Below, piece by piece: positions 1 through 14,600 of a stretch of DNA of 64,000 nt (its first letter is position 1; each line of letters begins with the position of its first letter). The notes under the pieces are model-generated. The model searched no databases. It worked only from the letters and a program-made list of their open reading frames with translations, and was not told where the DNA came from. Position numbers and translations under genes: made by a program. This stretch comes from Chondrosia reniformis. Lineage: Eukaryota; Porifera; Demospongiae; Chondrillida; Chondrillidae. The stretch spans positions 3,156,501 through 3,220,500 of the forward strand of contig OX359193.1 in assembly GCA_947172415.1 (NCBI GenBank). Reading direction: 5' to 3'.

Positions 1-3000
1 TATGTTCTAAGTATAGGTTCAAATACTAGTTATACTAGGACCTAGGTAGGCACTAGTTGTTTGTACTAGATACTATTTGTATGTACTAGTTTTTAGTTAT
101 ATGTAATATTTTTATGTACTATTCGTATGTACTATGTGTATGTACAATTTATAAATACCAGTTATATGTGTATGTACTAATTATATGTTTGTGTAATAGT
201 AATGGTTATATTTATGTGTATTAGTTATATGTACTAGTTGTATGTACTAATTGCATGTACTAGTTGTATGTACTAATTTTATGAACTAGTTGTATACACT
301 ATTCCTATGCACTAGCACTAGTTACATTTACTAGTTGTATGTTCTAGTTGTGTGTACTAGATATGAACCAGTTGTATGTACAAGTTTTATGCACTAGTTG
401 TTTGTACTAGCTATGTATTAGTTGTATTTATTATTTATATGTACCAGTTGTATGCACTAGTTGTATGTACTAGTTGTGTGTACTATTTATGTGTACTAAA
501 TGTATGCACTTGATGTATGTACTAGTTGTTTGTACTATTTATATGTACCAATTATATGTAGTAGTTATATATACTAGTTGAGTGTAATTGTTGTATGTAC
601 TAGTTGTAAGTACTATTTATAAGTATTAGTTGTATATAATGGGTGTATGAACTACTTATATGAACTCGTTATATTTGTATGTACTAGTTATATGTACTAG
701 TTTTATGTACTAGATATATATAGTAGTTGTATGTACTAGTTATACGTACTAGTTGTACTTACTATTTATATTTACTAATTATATGTGTATGTACTAGCTG
801 TATGTATATACTGGTTGTATGTGCTAATTGCACGTACTAGTTTTATGTACTACTACTATATAGATATATTTACTAGTTGTAGGTGCTAGTTGTATGTGCT
901 ATTTTTATGTGGTAGTTGTATGTACTATTTTATGTACTAGTTGTATGTACTAGTTGTATGCACTAGTTGTTTGTACTAGCTGTGTACTATTTGATGTACT
1001 AGTTGTATTTATTAGTTCTATGTACTAGTTGTATGTACTAGTTGTATGTACTAGATGTATGTACTATTTATATGTACTGGCTATATGTAGTAGTTGTGTG
1101 AACTAGTTATATGTACTAGTTGTATGTATTAGTTGTACGTACTTGTTGTATTTATTAGAAGTATTATGTATTAGTTATATGTAGTAGGTGTGTGTACTAG
1201 TTATATGTACTAGTTGTATTCACTAGTTGTATGGACTGGTACTAGCTATATTTACTAGTTGTAGGTACTAGTTGTATGTGGTAGTTGTATGTAGTAGTTC
1301 TATGTACAAATTGTACAAACTAGTTTTGTGTTCTAGTTGTATGTATATACTAGTTGAATATACTAGCTATGTATTAGTTGTATGTTCTAATTGGATGTAC
1401 TAGTTTTATGTACTTGTTGTAGATTCTTGTACTTGTTATACTAGGTACTAGGAAGGTACTAGTTGTATGTACCAAAAACTAGTTTTATGTACTAGTTGTA
1501 TATACTAGTTTTATGTTATAGTTGTATGTACTACTTGTATATAGTAGTTGAGTTGTATTTACAATTTGCATGTACTAGTTATATGTTTGTTAACTAGTTA
1601 TATGTACTAGTTGTATGTACCAGCTGTATGTACTAGTTGTATGCACTAGATATGAATAAGTTGTATGTACAAGTTGTATGGACTAGTTGTATGCACTAGA
1701 TGTATGTACTATTTACATGTATTAGTCATAGGTAGTAGTTGTGTGGACCAGTTATATGTGCTAGTTGTACCTGTTGGTTGTATAAACTAGTTGTATGCAC
1801 TATTTGTATGTTCTAGTTGTAGGTTCTAATACTAGTTATACTATGTACTAGGGAAGTACTAGTTGTATGTGCATAATACTAGTTGTACGTACTGGTTGTA
1901 TGATCTAATTATATGTATTAGATGTATGGACAAGTTGTGGGTAATTGTTGTATGTACTAGTTATATGTATTAGTTGTATGTACTAATTGTATGTACTTTA
2001 CCAGTTTTTTGTACTAGAACTAGCTATATTTACTAGTTTTAGGTACTAATTGTATGTACTTGTTGCTACTTGTATTTACTAATTACTAGTTGTATGTACT
2101 TGTTACTAGTTGTATGAACCAGTTGTAGGTATTATACTGTTGTATGTACTCGTTGCTACGTGTGTGTACTAGTTCAATGTATTAGTTTATATACTAGTAC
2201 TAGTTAAATTTACTAATTATATATTCTATTTGAATATACTAGTTCTATATTTGAGTTGTATATACTTAGTAAGCTTTAGTACTAGTTAATCTATTTACTA
2301 AGTAGGCACTAGAAAAATGTAATACTAGTTGGAGTTCTAGTTTAATGTCCTAGTTGTATGTACTATTTATATGTACTAATTTTATGTGTATGTTCCAATC
2401 ATAGGTACCAGTTGTAAGTACAAGTTGTATGAAGTAGTTGTTAGCCTATATAGTTGTAAATGCTAGTTGTATGTACTAGTTGTATGTACTAGTTATATGT
2501 ATTACTTGTTTGTACTTGTTATACATATTATTAGAATGGACTAGTTGTGTGTATAAGTTGTATGTACTAGTTGTATATACTAGTTGTTAGTACTAGCTAT
2601 ATTTTCTAGTTGTAAAAGCTAGTTGTATGTACTAGTACTAGTTATATTTACTAGTGGTAAGTGCAAATTTATGTGCCAATATAGGCTGTATGCACTAGTT
2701 ATATATATATGTGTATATATGGACTAGTTTTATGTACTAGTACTAGTAAGTTTGAGTACTAGTTAATCTAGTTACTAAGTAGGCACTAGTTATATGTAAT
2801 ACTAGTTGGAGTTCTAGTTTAATGTCCTAGTTATATGTACTATTTATATGTGTATGTTCAAGTCATAGGTACTAGTTGTAGGTACTAGTTGTAGGTACAA
2901 TTTGTATGAAGTAGTTGTTCACACTAGTTGTATGTGCTAGTTGTATGTACTAGTTGTATGTACTAGTCATATGTACTAGTTGTAGGTTCTGGTATTAGCA

Positions 3001-5906
3001 AAACTAGTTACTAAGTAGGTACTATTTATATGTACAAGTACTAGTTATATTAACTAGTTATAGGTACTGGATATATGTACTAATTGTATGTAATAGTAGT
3101 ATGTACTAGTTGTCCTTCTAGTTGTGTGAACAAGTTGTATGTACTAGTACTAGTTAAATTAAGTAGTTGAATTAGTTGGAGGTCTAGTTTAATGTACTAG
3201 TCGTATGTACTATTTATATGTACCAGTTATATGTGAATGTTCTAGTCATAGGTACTAATTTTAAGTACAAATTGTATGAACTAGTTGTTACTACTAATTG
3301 TATGTGCAAGTTGTATGAACTAGTTGTATATACTAGTTGTTTGTACTAGTTGTACGTACTGGTTGAATGTACCAGTTGTATATACTAGGTGTATGTAGTA
3401 GTTGTAAGTACTAGTTATGTACTAGTTATATGTACTAGTTTTATGTCCTAGTTGAATGTGCTACTTGTATGTACTAGTTGTATGTACTATTTGCATGTAC
3501 TAGTTGTTTGTACTAGGTGTATGTACTAGTTATGTGTACTAGTTGTAAGTTCTAGTATTAGTAATACTAGATACTAAGTAGGTATTATTTGTATGTACAA
3601 GGTCTAGTTATATTAACTAGTTGTAGGTACAAGTTATATGTACTAGCTGAATGTAATAATTGCATGTACTAATTTTATATAATAATTGTATGTACCAGTT
3701 GTATGTATTAGTTATGTACTAGCTGTATGTACTAGCTGTATGCACTAGTAGTATTAACTAGAGATATGTACTAGTATTGGTAATATTTACTAGTTGTAGG
3801 CACTTGTTTTATGCACTAGTTGTATGTACCAGTGCAAGCTATATTTACTAATTATAAGTATTAGTTTTATGTAGTAGCTGTATGTTCTAATTGTTTGAAC
3901 TAGTTCTATGTACTAATTGTATGTACTAGTTATGTACTAGTTATATGAACTAGTTTTAAGTACAAGTTCTGTGTACTAGTTGTATGTACTACTTGTATGT
4001 ACTATTTGTATGTTCAAATTGTAGGTACTAGGTGTATGTACAATTTATAGGTACCAATTATATGTGTATGTACTAGTTATATGTTCTAGCTGTGTACTAT
4101 TTATAGGAATTGTTGTAAGTTCTAGTACTAGAAAATTAGGTACTAAGTAGGTACTTGTTGTAAGTAATAATTGCATATACTGCTTGTATGTACTAGTTGT
4201 ATACCAGTTGTATGTACTAGTACAAGTTATATATATTAGTTATATTTACCAGTTATATTTACTAATTGTTTGTACTGGTTGTATGTACTAGTTGTAGCAC
4301 TACTTCTATGGACTAGTTGTATGTACTAGATGTATGTACTAATTGTGTGAAATAATTATACGTCATAGTAGGAGTTCTAGTCTAATGTACTAGTTGTATG
4401 GAATATTTATATGTACTAGGTATATGTGTATGTTATAGTCATAGGTACTGGTTGTATGTGCTAGTTGTATGAACTAGCAGTATGTACTAAGTTATATATA
4501 CTACAGTGTGTACTTTTTATATGGACTAATTATAAGTGTATGTACTAGTTATACATAGTAGTTGTTTGTACTAGGTATATGTACTAGTTGTATGTACTAT
4601 TTGTATATACTTTTAAATGAACTATTTGTAGGTTCTAGAACTAGTAATACCAGGTACTAGGTAGGTGCTAATTGTATGTACTAGCACTAGTTATATTTAC
4701 TAGTTGTAGGTACTAGTTGCCTGGACTTGTTGAATGTTATAATTGTATGTACTAATTGTATGTACTAGTTGTATGTAGTAGTTGTATTAATTAGTTGTAT
4801 GTATTATTACTGGTAATATTTACTAGTTGTAAAAACTAGTTGTAAGTACTAGTTGTATGTACTAGTAGAAGTTATGTTTACTAGTTGTAGGTATTAGTTG
4901 CATGTACTAGTTGTATGTAGTAGTTATATGTTCTAATTGTATAAACTACTTGTATGTACCACCCGTATGGACTAGTTATATACTAGTTGTATGTCCTAGT
5001 TGTATTTACTACTCGTTTGTCCTAATTGAATGTACTACTTGTATGTACTAGTTGTATGTACTATTAGTATCTACTAGTTGTAAGTACTAGGTGTATGTAC
5101 TAGTTATTTGTACTAGTTGTAGGTTTCTAGTACTAGTAATCCAGATATTAAGTAGGTATTAGTTGAATGTACAAGTACTAGTTATATTAAATATTTGTAG
5201 GTATTACTTATATGTACTAGTCAAATATATTAATTGCATGTACTAATTGAATATAATAGTTGTATGTACCAGTTGTATGTACTAGTTATGTACTAGTTGT
5301 ATATAATAGTTGTATGTACTAGTAGGATTAACTAGTGGAATGTACAAGTAAAGGTAATAGATACTAACTGTAGGCACTAGTTGTATGTACTAGTTGTACA
5401 TACTAGCACTGGTTATATTTACTAGTTGTACGTACAAGTTGTCTGTACTAGTTGAATGTTATAGTTGTATGAACTAGTTGTATGTAGTAGTACAAGTTAT
5501 ATTTACTACTTGTAGGTATTAGTTGTATGTCCTAGTGTATGTAGTAGTTGTATGTTTTAATTGTATGAACTAGTTTTATGTACTAGTTGTATGTACTAGT
5601 TATATACTAGTTGTATTTATTAGTTGTATAAACTAGTGGTATGTTCTAGTTGTGTGTACTAGTTGTATGTATTAACTGTATGTATTAGTTATGTACTATA
5701 TAGTTGCATGTGCTAGTTCTAATATGTACTAGTACTAGTAATATTTACTAGTTGTAGGTACTAGTACTAGTACTAGTTATATTCAGTAGTTGTAATAGTT
5801 GGAGGTCTAGTTTGATGTACTTGCTGTATGTACTATTTATATGTACCAGTTATATGTCAATTTTCTAGTCATAAGTACTAATTATAAGTACAAATTGTAT
5901 GAACTA
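1..5906. repeat. 13-bp satellite array, tract 1
   Basis: Degenerate tandem array with consensus monomer TACTAGTTGTATG. Common variants are TACTAGTTATATG, TACTATTTATATG and TACTAGTTGTTTG. Short duplications of the TACTAG core (TACTAGTACTAG) recur. The plus strand is T-rich and C-poor and has almost no CpG. The segment from about 1370 to 2260 recurs in the same internal order at 12110, 30400 and 48760, so it belongs to a higher-order block. A site near 3250-3290 matches the left flank of the 122-bp repeat insertions but carries no insertion. There are no genes here; reading frames are satellite artefacts. Confidence 0.95.
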
Positions 5907-6055
5907 GCGTACTAAAGACCGTTCCTAGGATAAAAATGGCCGCCGAACTTGATAAAAGTGTCTCGGAAGCTCTACGACTTATGTCTGAGTTTAAATGGCT
6001 GCCAATTTCAAACATATAGGCTATGAATCTGAACCGAAGACTGTTCCTAGGATAA
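5907..6055. repeat. 122-bp tandem repeat, second repeat family, block 1
   Basis: A CpG-containing repeat unlike the surrounding satellite starts abruptly after GAACTAG. The unit carries GTTCCTAGGATAAAAATGG and then the recurrent phrase ATGGCCGCCGAACT. The GTTCCTAG landmark at 5921 returns at 6043, a period of 122 bp. The second unit is cut at GGATAA by the hairpin-ended element that starts at 6056. Function unknown. Confidence 0.85.
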
Positions 6056-6437
6056 CAAGTAGTTCGAGTTTAAAACTCGTGGGGTTGCCGGTCCCCCGAA
6101 TTTACTCGAACTACTTGGCCGCATCGTTGGGCTTTGACATATTACTCTTAATCCTAACGATTGAGGACACTTAAGTGTCCTAAAAATTATAAACAGCGAC
6201 ATAAAAGCTTCGTTAACTAAAGCTTCCTGAATGCCACCATTTGCAAAAGGATGTATTGACGTATAAATTAAGTGTTACAATAGTTGCGTATGAACTCGTA
6301 TTATACATCTATCGACGTATAGAATGTGTTATAATAGTTGCGTATGAATTCGTATTATATATATATTTATATATATATATATCCGTAACATGAAGCCATA
6401 CATAAATTGCATTATGAAAACAATAGAGGGGGCTGCC
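6056..6437. mobile_element. Hairpin-ended non-autonomous element, copy 1
   Basis: The element opens with CAAGTAGTTCGAGT, and about 45 bp later comes ACTCGAACTACTTGG, so its left end folds into a ~14-bp stem. An internal ~58-bp segment ending in GCGTATGAACTCGTATTATA occurs twice in tandem (about 6249-6360). It then reaches an AT microsatellite, CCGTAACATGAAGCC and a G-rich end at AATAGAGGGGG. The right end is shortened compared with the copies at 35839. It has no coding capacity. It resembles a non-autonomous DNA element; a Helitron2/Helentron-like or Harbinger-like affiliation is possible but unproven. Confidence 0.7.
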
Positions 6438-9400
6438 ACAGGATGTATTAGTTATATGTAGTAGGTGAATGTACTAGTTATATGTCCTGGTTGCTTTTAC
6501 TTGTATGTAGTAGCTATGTACTACTTGTATATACAAGTTGAACCTTCTAGTATTATGTACTCGTTCTATGAGCTACTTGTATATTCTAGTTTCTAGTTGT
6601 ATGTCCTAGTTGTATGTACTAGGTGCATATACTATGTGTATGTACTATTTATAAGCCCCAGTTTTATGTGTGTGTACTAGTTATATGCTTGTGTACTAGT
6701 TATCTCTACTAATTGTATGCACTAGCTGTATGCACTAGTTGTATGAACTATTTATAATTTCTAGTTATATGTGTATGTACTAGTCATATGTAGTAGGTGG
6801 ACACACTAGTTTTATGTCCTAGTTGTTTGTACTAGTAGTATGTACTAGTTGTATGTACTAGTGGTGTGTAGTATTTTGATGTACTAGTTGCATGTACTAG
6901 TTTTATGTACTAGTACTAGTTATATTTACTAGTTGTATGTACTAGTTATTTGCACTAGTTGTACGTACTATTTATATGTACTATTTATATGTGTATGTAC
7001 CAGGTATATGTACTACTTGTATGTAGTAGCTGTAAGTATTGGTTGCATGTACTAATTGCATGTACTAGTTGTATGTACTATTACTAGTTATAATTACTCG
7101 TTGTATGTGGTAGTTGTATTTACTAGTTTTATGAGGTAGTAGTATGTACTAGTTGTATTTATTGCTTGCATGTACTAATTGCATGTACTAGTTGTATATA
7201 CTAGATGCATGCACTATTTATATCTACCAGATGTAGCTAATAGTGGTATATACTAGTTGTATGTACGAGTTGTATGTTCTAAATATAGGTTCTAATACTA
7301 GTTATACTAAGACCTAGGTAGGCACTAGTTGTTTGTACTAGATACTAGTTGTATGTACTAGTTGTATATACTAGTTGTGTGCAATTGTTGTATGTACTAG
7401 TTGTATGTACTATTTACATGTACTAGTTGTATGTACGGCTTATATGTATTCATTATATTTGTATGAACTAGATATATGTACTAGTTGAACGTATTATTTA
7501 TATGTACTATTTATATGTGTAGGTACCAATTATATGTACTAGCTGTATGTACTTGCTGTATATAGTAATTGCATTTACTAGTTGTATGTACTAGTACTAG
7601 TTATATTTACTAGTTGTAGGTATTAGTTTTAGGGACCAGTTGTATGTGGTAGTTGTATGGACTAATTGTAGGTACTAGTTGTATGTACTAGTTGTATGTA
7701 CTAGTTGTATATACTAGATATGAACCAGTTGTATGTACTAGTTGTATGCACTAGTTGTTTGTACTACCTGCGTACTAGTTTTATGTATTTGTTGTATGCA
7801 CTAATTGTATGTACTAGTTGTATTTACTAGTTGTATGTACTAGTTATATGTACTAGATATATGTAGTAGTTGTGTGTACTAGTTACATGCACTAGTTGTA
7901 TGTATAAGTTGTATGTAGTAGTTTTATGTACTAGATGCATGTTCTAGTTGTAGATTCTAATAGTATTTATACTAGGTACAAGGGAAGGACTAGTTTTATG
8001 TGCCATATACTAGTTGTACATACTAGTTGTGTGTAGTAATTATATGTATTACATGCAAGTAACAGTTGTGGGTAATTGTATGTACTAGTTGCATTTGCTA
8101 GTTGTATGTATTAGTGACTTATTGTATGTACTAGTTGTATGTACTTGTTGTTTGCACTAGTTGTAGGTTCCAGTACAAGTTATACTAGGTATTAGGAAGG
8201 AACTACTTTTTGTACTTGTTGTATATATGTACTAGTGTTATGTACTAGTTATATGTACAAGTTCTATTGATATGTAGTAGCTATATGTACTAGTTATATG
8301 TACTAGTTGTATGTACTAGTTGTATGTACTAGATGTATGTATTAGTTATATTAGATACTAGGTAGGTACTAGTTGTATGTACTAGACACTAGTTGTATGA
8401 ACTAGTTATATGGACTAGTTGTGTGTAATTGTTGTATGTACTACTTATATTTACTCGTTATATTTGTATGTATTAAACATATATACTAGTTGTACGTACT
8501 AGTTATTTGCACTAGTTTACGTACTATTTATATGTACTATTTATATGTGTATGTACCAGGTATATGTACTACTTGTATGTAGTAGTGGTATGTACTGGTT
8601 GAATGTACTATTACTAGTTATATTTACTCGTTATAGGTGCTAGTTTTATTTACTAGTTATATGTGGTAGTTGAATGTACTAATTGTATATATGTACTAAT
8701 TGTATGAATAGTTGTAAGCTGTAGTTGTATGTACTAGTTGTATTTATTTGTTGCATGTATTAATTGCATTTACTAGTTGTATATACTAGATGCAAGTACT
8801 ATTTATATGTACTAGATGTAGGTAATAGTTGTATGTACTAGTTGTATGTATGAGTTGTATGTTCTAAATATAGGTTCAAATACAAGTTATACTAGGACCT
8901 AGGTAGGCACTAGTTATTTGTTCTAGATACTAGTTGTGTGGACTAGTTATATGTACTAGTTATGTGCGAGTTGTATGTATTAGTTGTACGTATATAAGAG
9001 TTGTATGTAGTAGCTATCTACTAGTTGTATATACAAGTTGTATGTTCCAGTATTTTGTACTCACTCTATGAAATACTTGTATGTACAAGTTTCTAGTTAT
9101 ATGTAATATTTTTATGTACTATTCGTAACGAGTTGTATTTATTATTTATATGTACCAATTGTATGCACTAGTTTTATGTACTAGTTGTGTGTACTATTTA
9201 TGCGTACTAAATGTATGCACTTGATGTATGTACTAGTTGTATATACTAGTTGTAGGTTCTATTACTAGTTATACTAGTTACTAGGTAGGTACTAGTTGTG
9301 TGTATGAGATGCTAGTTGTATGTACTAGTTGTTTGTACTATTTATATGTACCAATTGTATATATGTAGTAGTTATATGTACTAGTTGAGTGTAATTGTTG

Positions 9401-9924
9401 TATGTACCAGTTGTATATACTATTTATAAGTACTAGTTGTATGTACTGGTTGCATGAACTACTTATATCAACTCGTTATATTTGTATGTACTAGATATAT
9501 GTACTAGTTTTATGTACTGGATATATGTACTAGTTGTATGTACTAGTTATACGTACTAGTTGTACTTACTATTTATATTTACTAATTATATGTGTATGTA
9601 CTAGCTGTATGTATATACTGTTGGATGTGGTACTAGTTGTATGTACTATTACTATATGGCTATATTGACTAGTTGTATGTACTAGTTGTATGTGGTAGTT
9701 GTATGTACTAGTTGTATATGGTAGTTGTATGTACTATTGTATGTACTAGTTGTATGCACTAGTTGTATGCACTAGTTGTTTGTACTAGCTCTGTAGTAGT
9801 TTTATATACTAGTTGTATTTATTAGTTCTATGTACTAGTTGTATATACTAGTTGTATGTACTAGATGTATGTTCTATTTATATGTACTGGCTATATGTAG
9901 TAGTTGTGTGAACTAGTTATATGG
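6438..9924. repeat. 13-bp satellite array, tract 2
   Basis: This tract carries two copies (about 7270-7400 and 8855-8950) of a block with the landmark AGGACCTAGGTAGGCACTAG. The block is also present at the window start and near 28630. The part from about 9030 to 9920 resembles 60-1100. The tract ends where the Penelope-type fragment begins, after TTATATG. Confidence 0.93.
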
Positions 9925-11694
9925 AAAATCTAATATACCATTTTCCTACATGCTATATGCCTATTCTGTAAAAAAGCCTATAGGGGAACTAAACCTAAAG
10001 AGAGCTTTAGATGAAGATACAGGAGTCTTTTCTTCCTTCTTTTCCCTTCTTTCATCTTCTTCTCCACTGGGTCAGACAGCCGTTTCTGGGAATTCCACCC
10101 TTCATCAGTGATCATGGGAGTCTTTGTCTTTTTTTATCTTGATCTTCTGTGAATCTTTGGCTCTCTATGCTAAATCTAGGGGCCTTATATACAGTATTTT
10201 GGCGCCAAAAGTTAAATAAGGTGTTAACTAAGACACATGATGAAATTTTATTTTATGAAAGGAATGTAGGTCCAATTAACTTTATGAATTAATTATAAAT
10301 CTATTAGTATTCTTGCTTATAGGTAAAACAGACTCAGCATATAACTATAGACACAAATAGGACATATTACATAAGTCTACCCTTAGGTCTTCTAGTAGTA
10401 ACATTTCTTTGGAGGTGGGGTAACACAATACGGGGTAACACAAGACAGTCCTTAAGCATACTAGCTACTTTTTGCTTATACTTGATTCTAACTAGAGGCT
10501 GCTGGGATAGGAAGGTTTTAAAGGTTGATTTTAGCTTAAAGTATTTGTAACCCTGTTTAATAAGCCTACTGCATAACTGCAAACGTTTAGACTGAAAACT
10601 GGAGAAGTCACTACATATTCTGGAATACCTAATTAGTTGTGAAATAAAGACACCATAGGCTGGGGTATTGGGAATATTACTATCTAAATGGGGGAAATTT
10701 ACTATATCAAAGTTAAAGTCCTCTCGCCTATCATATACTTTAGTGATAAATTGATTGTTATTAATGGTTATATCTAAGTCTAAAAAGGGGGATTTCCTAG
10801 GGCTGGTATTTGTCTTTAAGAATAAGGTCTTTGGGGTAAATATCACTAATTGTCTGTTCAAAATCGTTGTTGTTAATACATATGAGGTCATCAATATACC
10901 TATAAGTATTGGAAAATTTAATAGCTAAGGTGATGTTATCCTTAAGTAGTCCTTTCATAAACTCATACTCATAGGCAAACCGAAGAAGATTAGCAACTAC
11001 AGGGACACAGTCAGTACCCATAGGGATACCTACACATTGCTTAAATACAGAACCGTCTACACATACATAAATGTTGTCAATAAGGTAGTTAAAGAGCTAT
11101 ACTTAATGAACAGCTGTGACTGCTTTATTCGAGACATTGTTAGACCAAAAGGCTTTATCCTGACACACTTCTTACAGGTATAGGCACTATGAATAAGGTT
11201 AGTAATCTTGTCTTTAAGTAGGTTATGGGGGATCGCTGTATATAAGGTAGAAAAATCAAAACTAGCTAGCTGGGCTTTTCTAGTGGGTATAGACCTAAGA
11301 CTATCTAAGACTTCTAGTGAGTTTTCTACTATTCAAAAGGCATTAACACCAGTATTCCTATATATACCTAGGCATTTTTCTCTAAAATGTTTGAGAATTA
11401 GTCTGAGTGCTGAATTTAGAAATCTAAAAAGGGGTTTGGTAGAACATTTGTGAGAGGCAGCTATGAATCTGTAGCTGTAAGGGTTCTTATGTAGCTTAGG
11501 CATCCAGTAAAAAGAGAGAAGGTTACACCAGTCTGGTTTAGGTTCTAGGTTCTCTAGTTTTAAGAAATCTATGTGTTTCCTAATTAACTGTTGGGGTTCT
11601 ACTGTACACTTAGCATAAGTGGAGGTACTGCCTAGTTCTTCATTAATAATTTGTCAATAGTAGGACTTACATATAAATATTATTATTATTATTA
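9925..11694 (-). pseudogene. Penelope-type retroelement RT fragment 1, broken
   Basis: The minus strand encodes parts of a reverse transcriptase: an FDFSTLYT-like motif A region, MGTDCVPVVAN (motif B), NTYRYIDDL (motif C, catalytic DD) and FLDLDI followed by the NFPHLDSNIP and ISQLIRYSR stretches. This RT type is widespread in aquatic invertebrates and looks Penelope-like, although no GIY-YIG domain is seen in the fragment. Its 5' part is missing and the remaining coding region is broken in several places, so I treat it as a fossil. About 440 bp of non-coding 3' sequence follows to 9925 and includes a hammerhead-like core. It sits in satellite with TTATATG at both edges. An ATT microsatellite marks the truncated end. 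Confidence 0.75.
10070..10113 (-). ncRNA. Hammerhead-like ribozyme core in the 3' region of RT fragment 1
   Basis: On the minus strand, in the same sense as the RT, the order fits a minimal type I hammerhead. GAUCA (stem I) is followed by CUGAUGA (conserved box) and AGGG...CCCA, a stem II of three pairs. Then come GAAAC, the loop GGCU, the cleavage triplet GUC, and UGA pairing back into stem I. A two-pair stem III under a four-base loop is the miniature form reported for Penelope-like elements. Stem I is short (three pairs) and an unpaired A sits on each side of stem II. Activity is inferred, not shown. Confidence 0.55.
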
Positions 11695-14600
11695 TATGTA
11701 CTAGTTGTATGTATTAGTTGTATGTACTAGTTGTATTTATTAGAAGTATGTTCTAATTATATGTTCTAATTATTAGTTGTATCAACTAGTTATATGTACT
11801 AGTTGTATGTACTGGTTGTGTGTACTACATGTATGCACTAGTTATATGTAGTAGTTGTATGGTCTAGTTGTATGTACTAGTTGTATTTACTAGTTTGTAG
11901 TTGTAAGCACTAGTTTTATATACTATATATATGTACTAGTTAAATTTTTATGTTTTAGTTATATGTAGTAGGTGTGTGTATTAGTTTTATGTACTAGTTT
12001 CAAGTACTAGTTGTATGTGGTAGTTCTATGCAGTAGTTTTATGTACAAATTGTGTGAACCAGTTTTGTGTTCTAGTTGTATGTATATACTAGTTGTATGT
12101 ACTAGCTATGTATTAGTTGTATGTTCTAGTTGTATGTACTAGTTTTATGTACTTGTTGTAGATTCTTGTACTTGTTATACTAGGTACTAGGAAGGTACTA
12201 GTTGTATGTACTAGAAACTAGTTTTATGTACGGGTTGTATGTATTAGTTTTATGAATTAGTTGTATGTACTAGTTGTATATAGTAGTTGAGTTGTATTTA
12301 CAATTTGCATGTACTAGTTATATTTTTGTGAACTAGTTATATGTACTAGTTGTATGCTATAGCGGTATGTACTAGTTGTATACACTAGATATGAATCAGT
12401 TGTATGTACAAGTTGTATGGACTAGTTATATGCACTAGATGTATGTACTATTTACATGTATTAGTTATATGTAGTAGTTGTGTGGACCAGTTTATGTGCT
12501 AGTTGTACCCATTGGTTGTATATACTAGTTGTATGCACTATTTGTATGTTCTAGTTGTAGGTTCTCATACTAGTTATACTATGTACTAGGGAAGTACTAG
12601 TTGTATGCGCTTAATACTAATTGTACGTACTGGTCGTATGATCTAATTATATGTATTAGATGTGTGGACAAGTTGTGGGTAATTGTTGTATGTACTAGTT
12701 ATATGTATTAGTTGTATGTACTAAGTGTATGTCCTTTACCAGTTGTTTGTATTAGAACTAGTTATATTTACTAGTTTTAGGTACTAATTGTATGTACTCC
12801 TTGCGACCTGTATTTACTAATTACTAGTTGTATGTACTTGTTACTAGTTGTATGAACAAGTTGTAGGTTTTATATAGTTGTATGTACTCATTGCTACGTG
12901 TATGTACTAGTTCAATGTATTAGTTAAAATACTAGTACTAGTTAAATTTAAAAATTGTAGAGACTATTTGAATATCCTAGTTCTATGTTTGAGTTGTATA
13001 TACTAGTTATATGAACTAGTCGTAGTACAAATTGTATGTAATCGATGTACGTACTAATTGTATGTACAAGTTGTATGTACTAGTTCTATGTACTATTTGT
13101 ACGTACTCGTTACTAGTTGTATGTACCAGTTGTACGTTGTAGTTTTATGTTCTAGTACTGGTTATATATACTAATTGTAGGTACTAATTGTATATACTTT
13201 TTGTATGTGCAAGTTGTATATACAAGTCATGTTTGTTAGTTGTAAGTACTAGTCGAAAGTCCTATGTTCTAGTTATATGCACTATTTTTATGTACTAATT
13301 ATTATGTGCTAGTTACATGTACTACTTGCATGTTCTAATTGTATGAACTAGTTGTATGTACTAATTGGAAGTACTTTCTAGTACTAGTTATATGAACTAG
13401 GACTAGGATTAGTTGAATGTACCGGTTGTATACACTAATTGTGTATACTAGTTGTGTGTACTAGTTGTATGAACTAGTTATATGTACTAGTTGCATGTAC
13501 TAGTTGTTTTTTCTAGTTGTATGTACAAGTCGTATGTACTAGTTCTATGTACTAGTAGTGTGTACTCATTGCTACCTGTGTGTACTAGTTCTATGTAGTA
13601 GTTTTATATACTAGTACTAGTTATATTTACTAGATGTATGTACTAGTTGTATGTACTAGTTGTATGTACTAGTTGTATGTACTCGGTGTTTGTACTAGCT
13701 ATATTTTCTACACATTTTATTAACTAGTTGTTTGTACTAGTACTAGTTATATTTACTAGTTGTAGTTACAAATTATGTGTACTCATAAAGGCTGTGTGTA
13801 CTAGTTATATATATATGTGTATGGACTAGTTGTATGTACTAGTTGTGTGACTTTTTTGTATATACTAGTTATATATACTAGTATTCGTTACTAGTTTTAT
13901 GCACTAGCTGTATTTACTAATTTTATGTACTAGTAACTAAATATATGTACTTGTTCTATGTACCAATTGAATGTGCTAGTTGTGTGAACTAGTTGTATGT
14001 ACTTGTTGTATATGTGTTTTAGTAAGTTCTTGTAGGCTCTAGTTATATGTACTAGTTGTATGTACTATATGTATGTACTAATGTTAATTAATAATTTTTT
14101 ATAGTAGTTGTATGTACTAGTAATTAGTTGCATGTACTAGTACAAGCTATATTTACTAATTATAGGTATTAGTTTTATGTAGTAGCTGTATGTTCTAATT
14201 GTTTGAACTAGTTCTATGTTCTAATTGTATGTACTAGTTATGTACTTGTTATATGAACTAGTTTTAAGTACAAGTTCTGTGTACTAGTTTTATGTACTCT
14301 TTTTATGTACTATTTGTATGTACTAATTGTATGTACTAGGTGTATGTACTATTTATACGTACCAGTTATATGTGTATGTACTAGTTATATGTACTAGTTG
14401 GGTACTATTTATAAGTACTAGTGGTAATTCTAGTACTAGTAAAATTAGGTACTAAGTAGGAACTTGTTTTAAGTACTAATTGCATACACTAGTTGTATGT
14501 ACTAGTTGTATACCAGTTGTATGTACTAGTTGTATGTGATAGTTGTATCAACTAGTAATATGTTCTAGTACAAGTAATATTTAATCGTTATATTTACTAG

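Noticed and set aside
1-5906. CRISPR array or telomeric repeat
   Set aside because: There are no uniform repeats with unique spacers, and the 13-bp unit does not match known telomere repeats. Its degeneracy and interspersed LINEs fit an interstitial satellite.
11208-11453. Plus-strand 81-codon frame within RT fragment 1
   Set aside because: The minus strand of the same DNA encodes recognisable RT sequence, so this is an antisense shadow.
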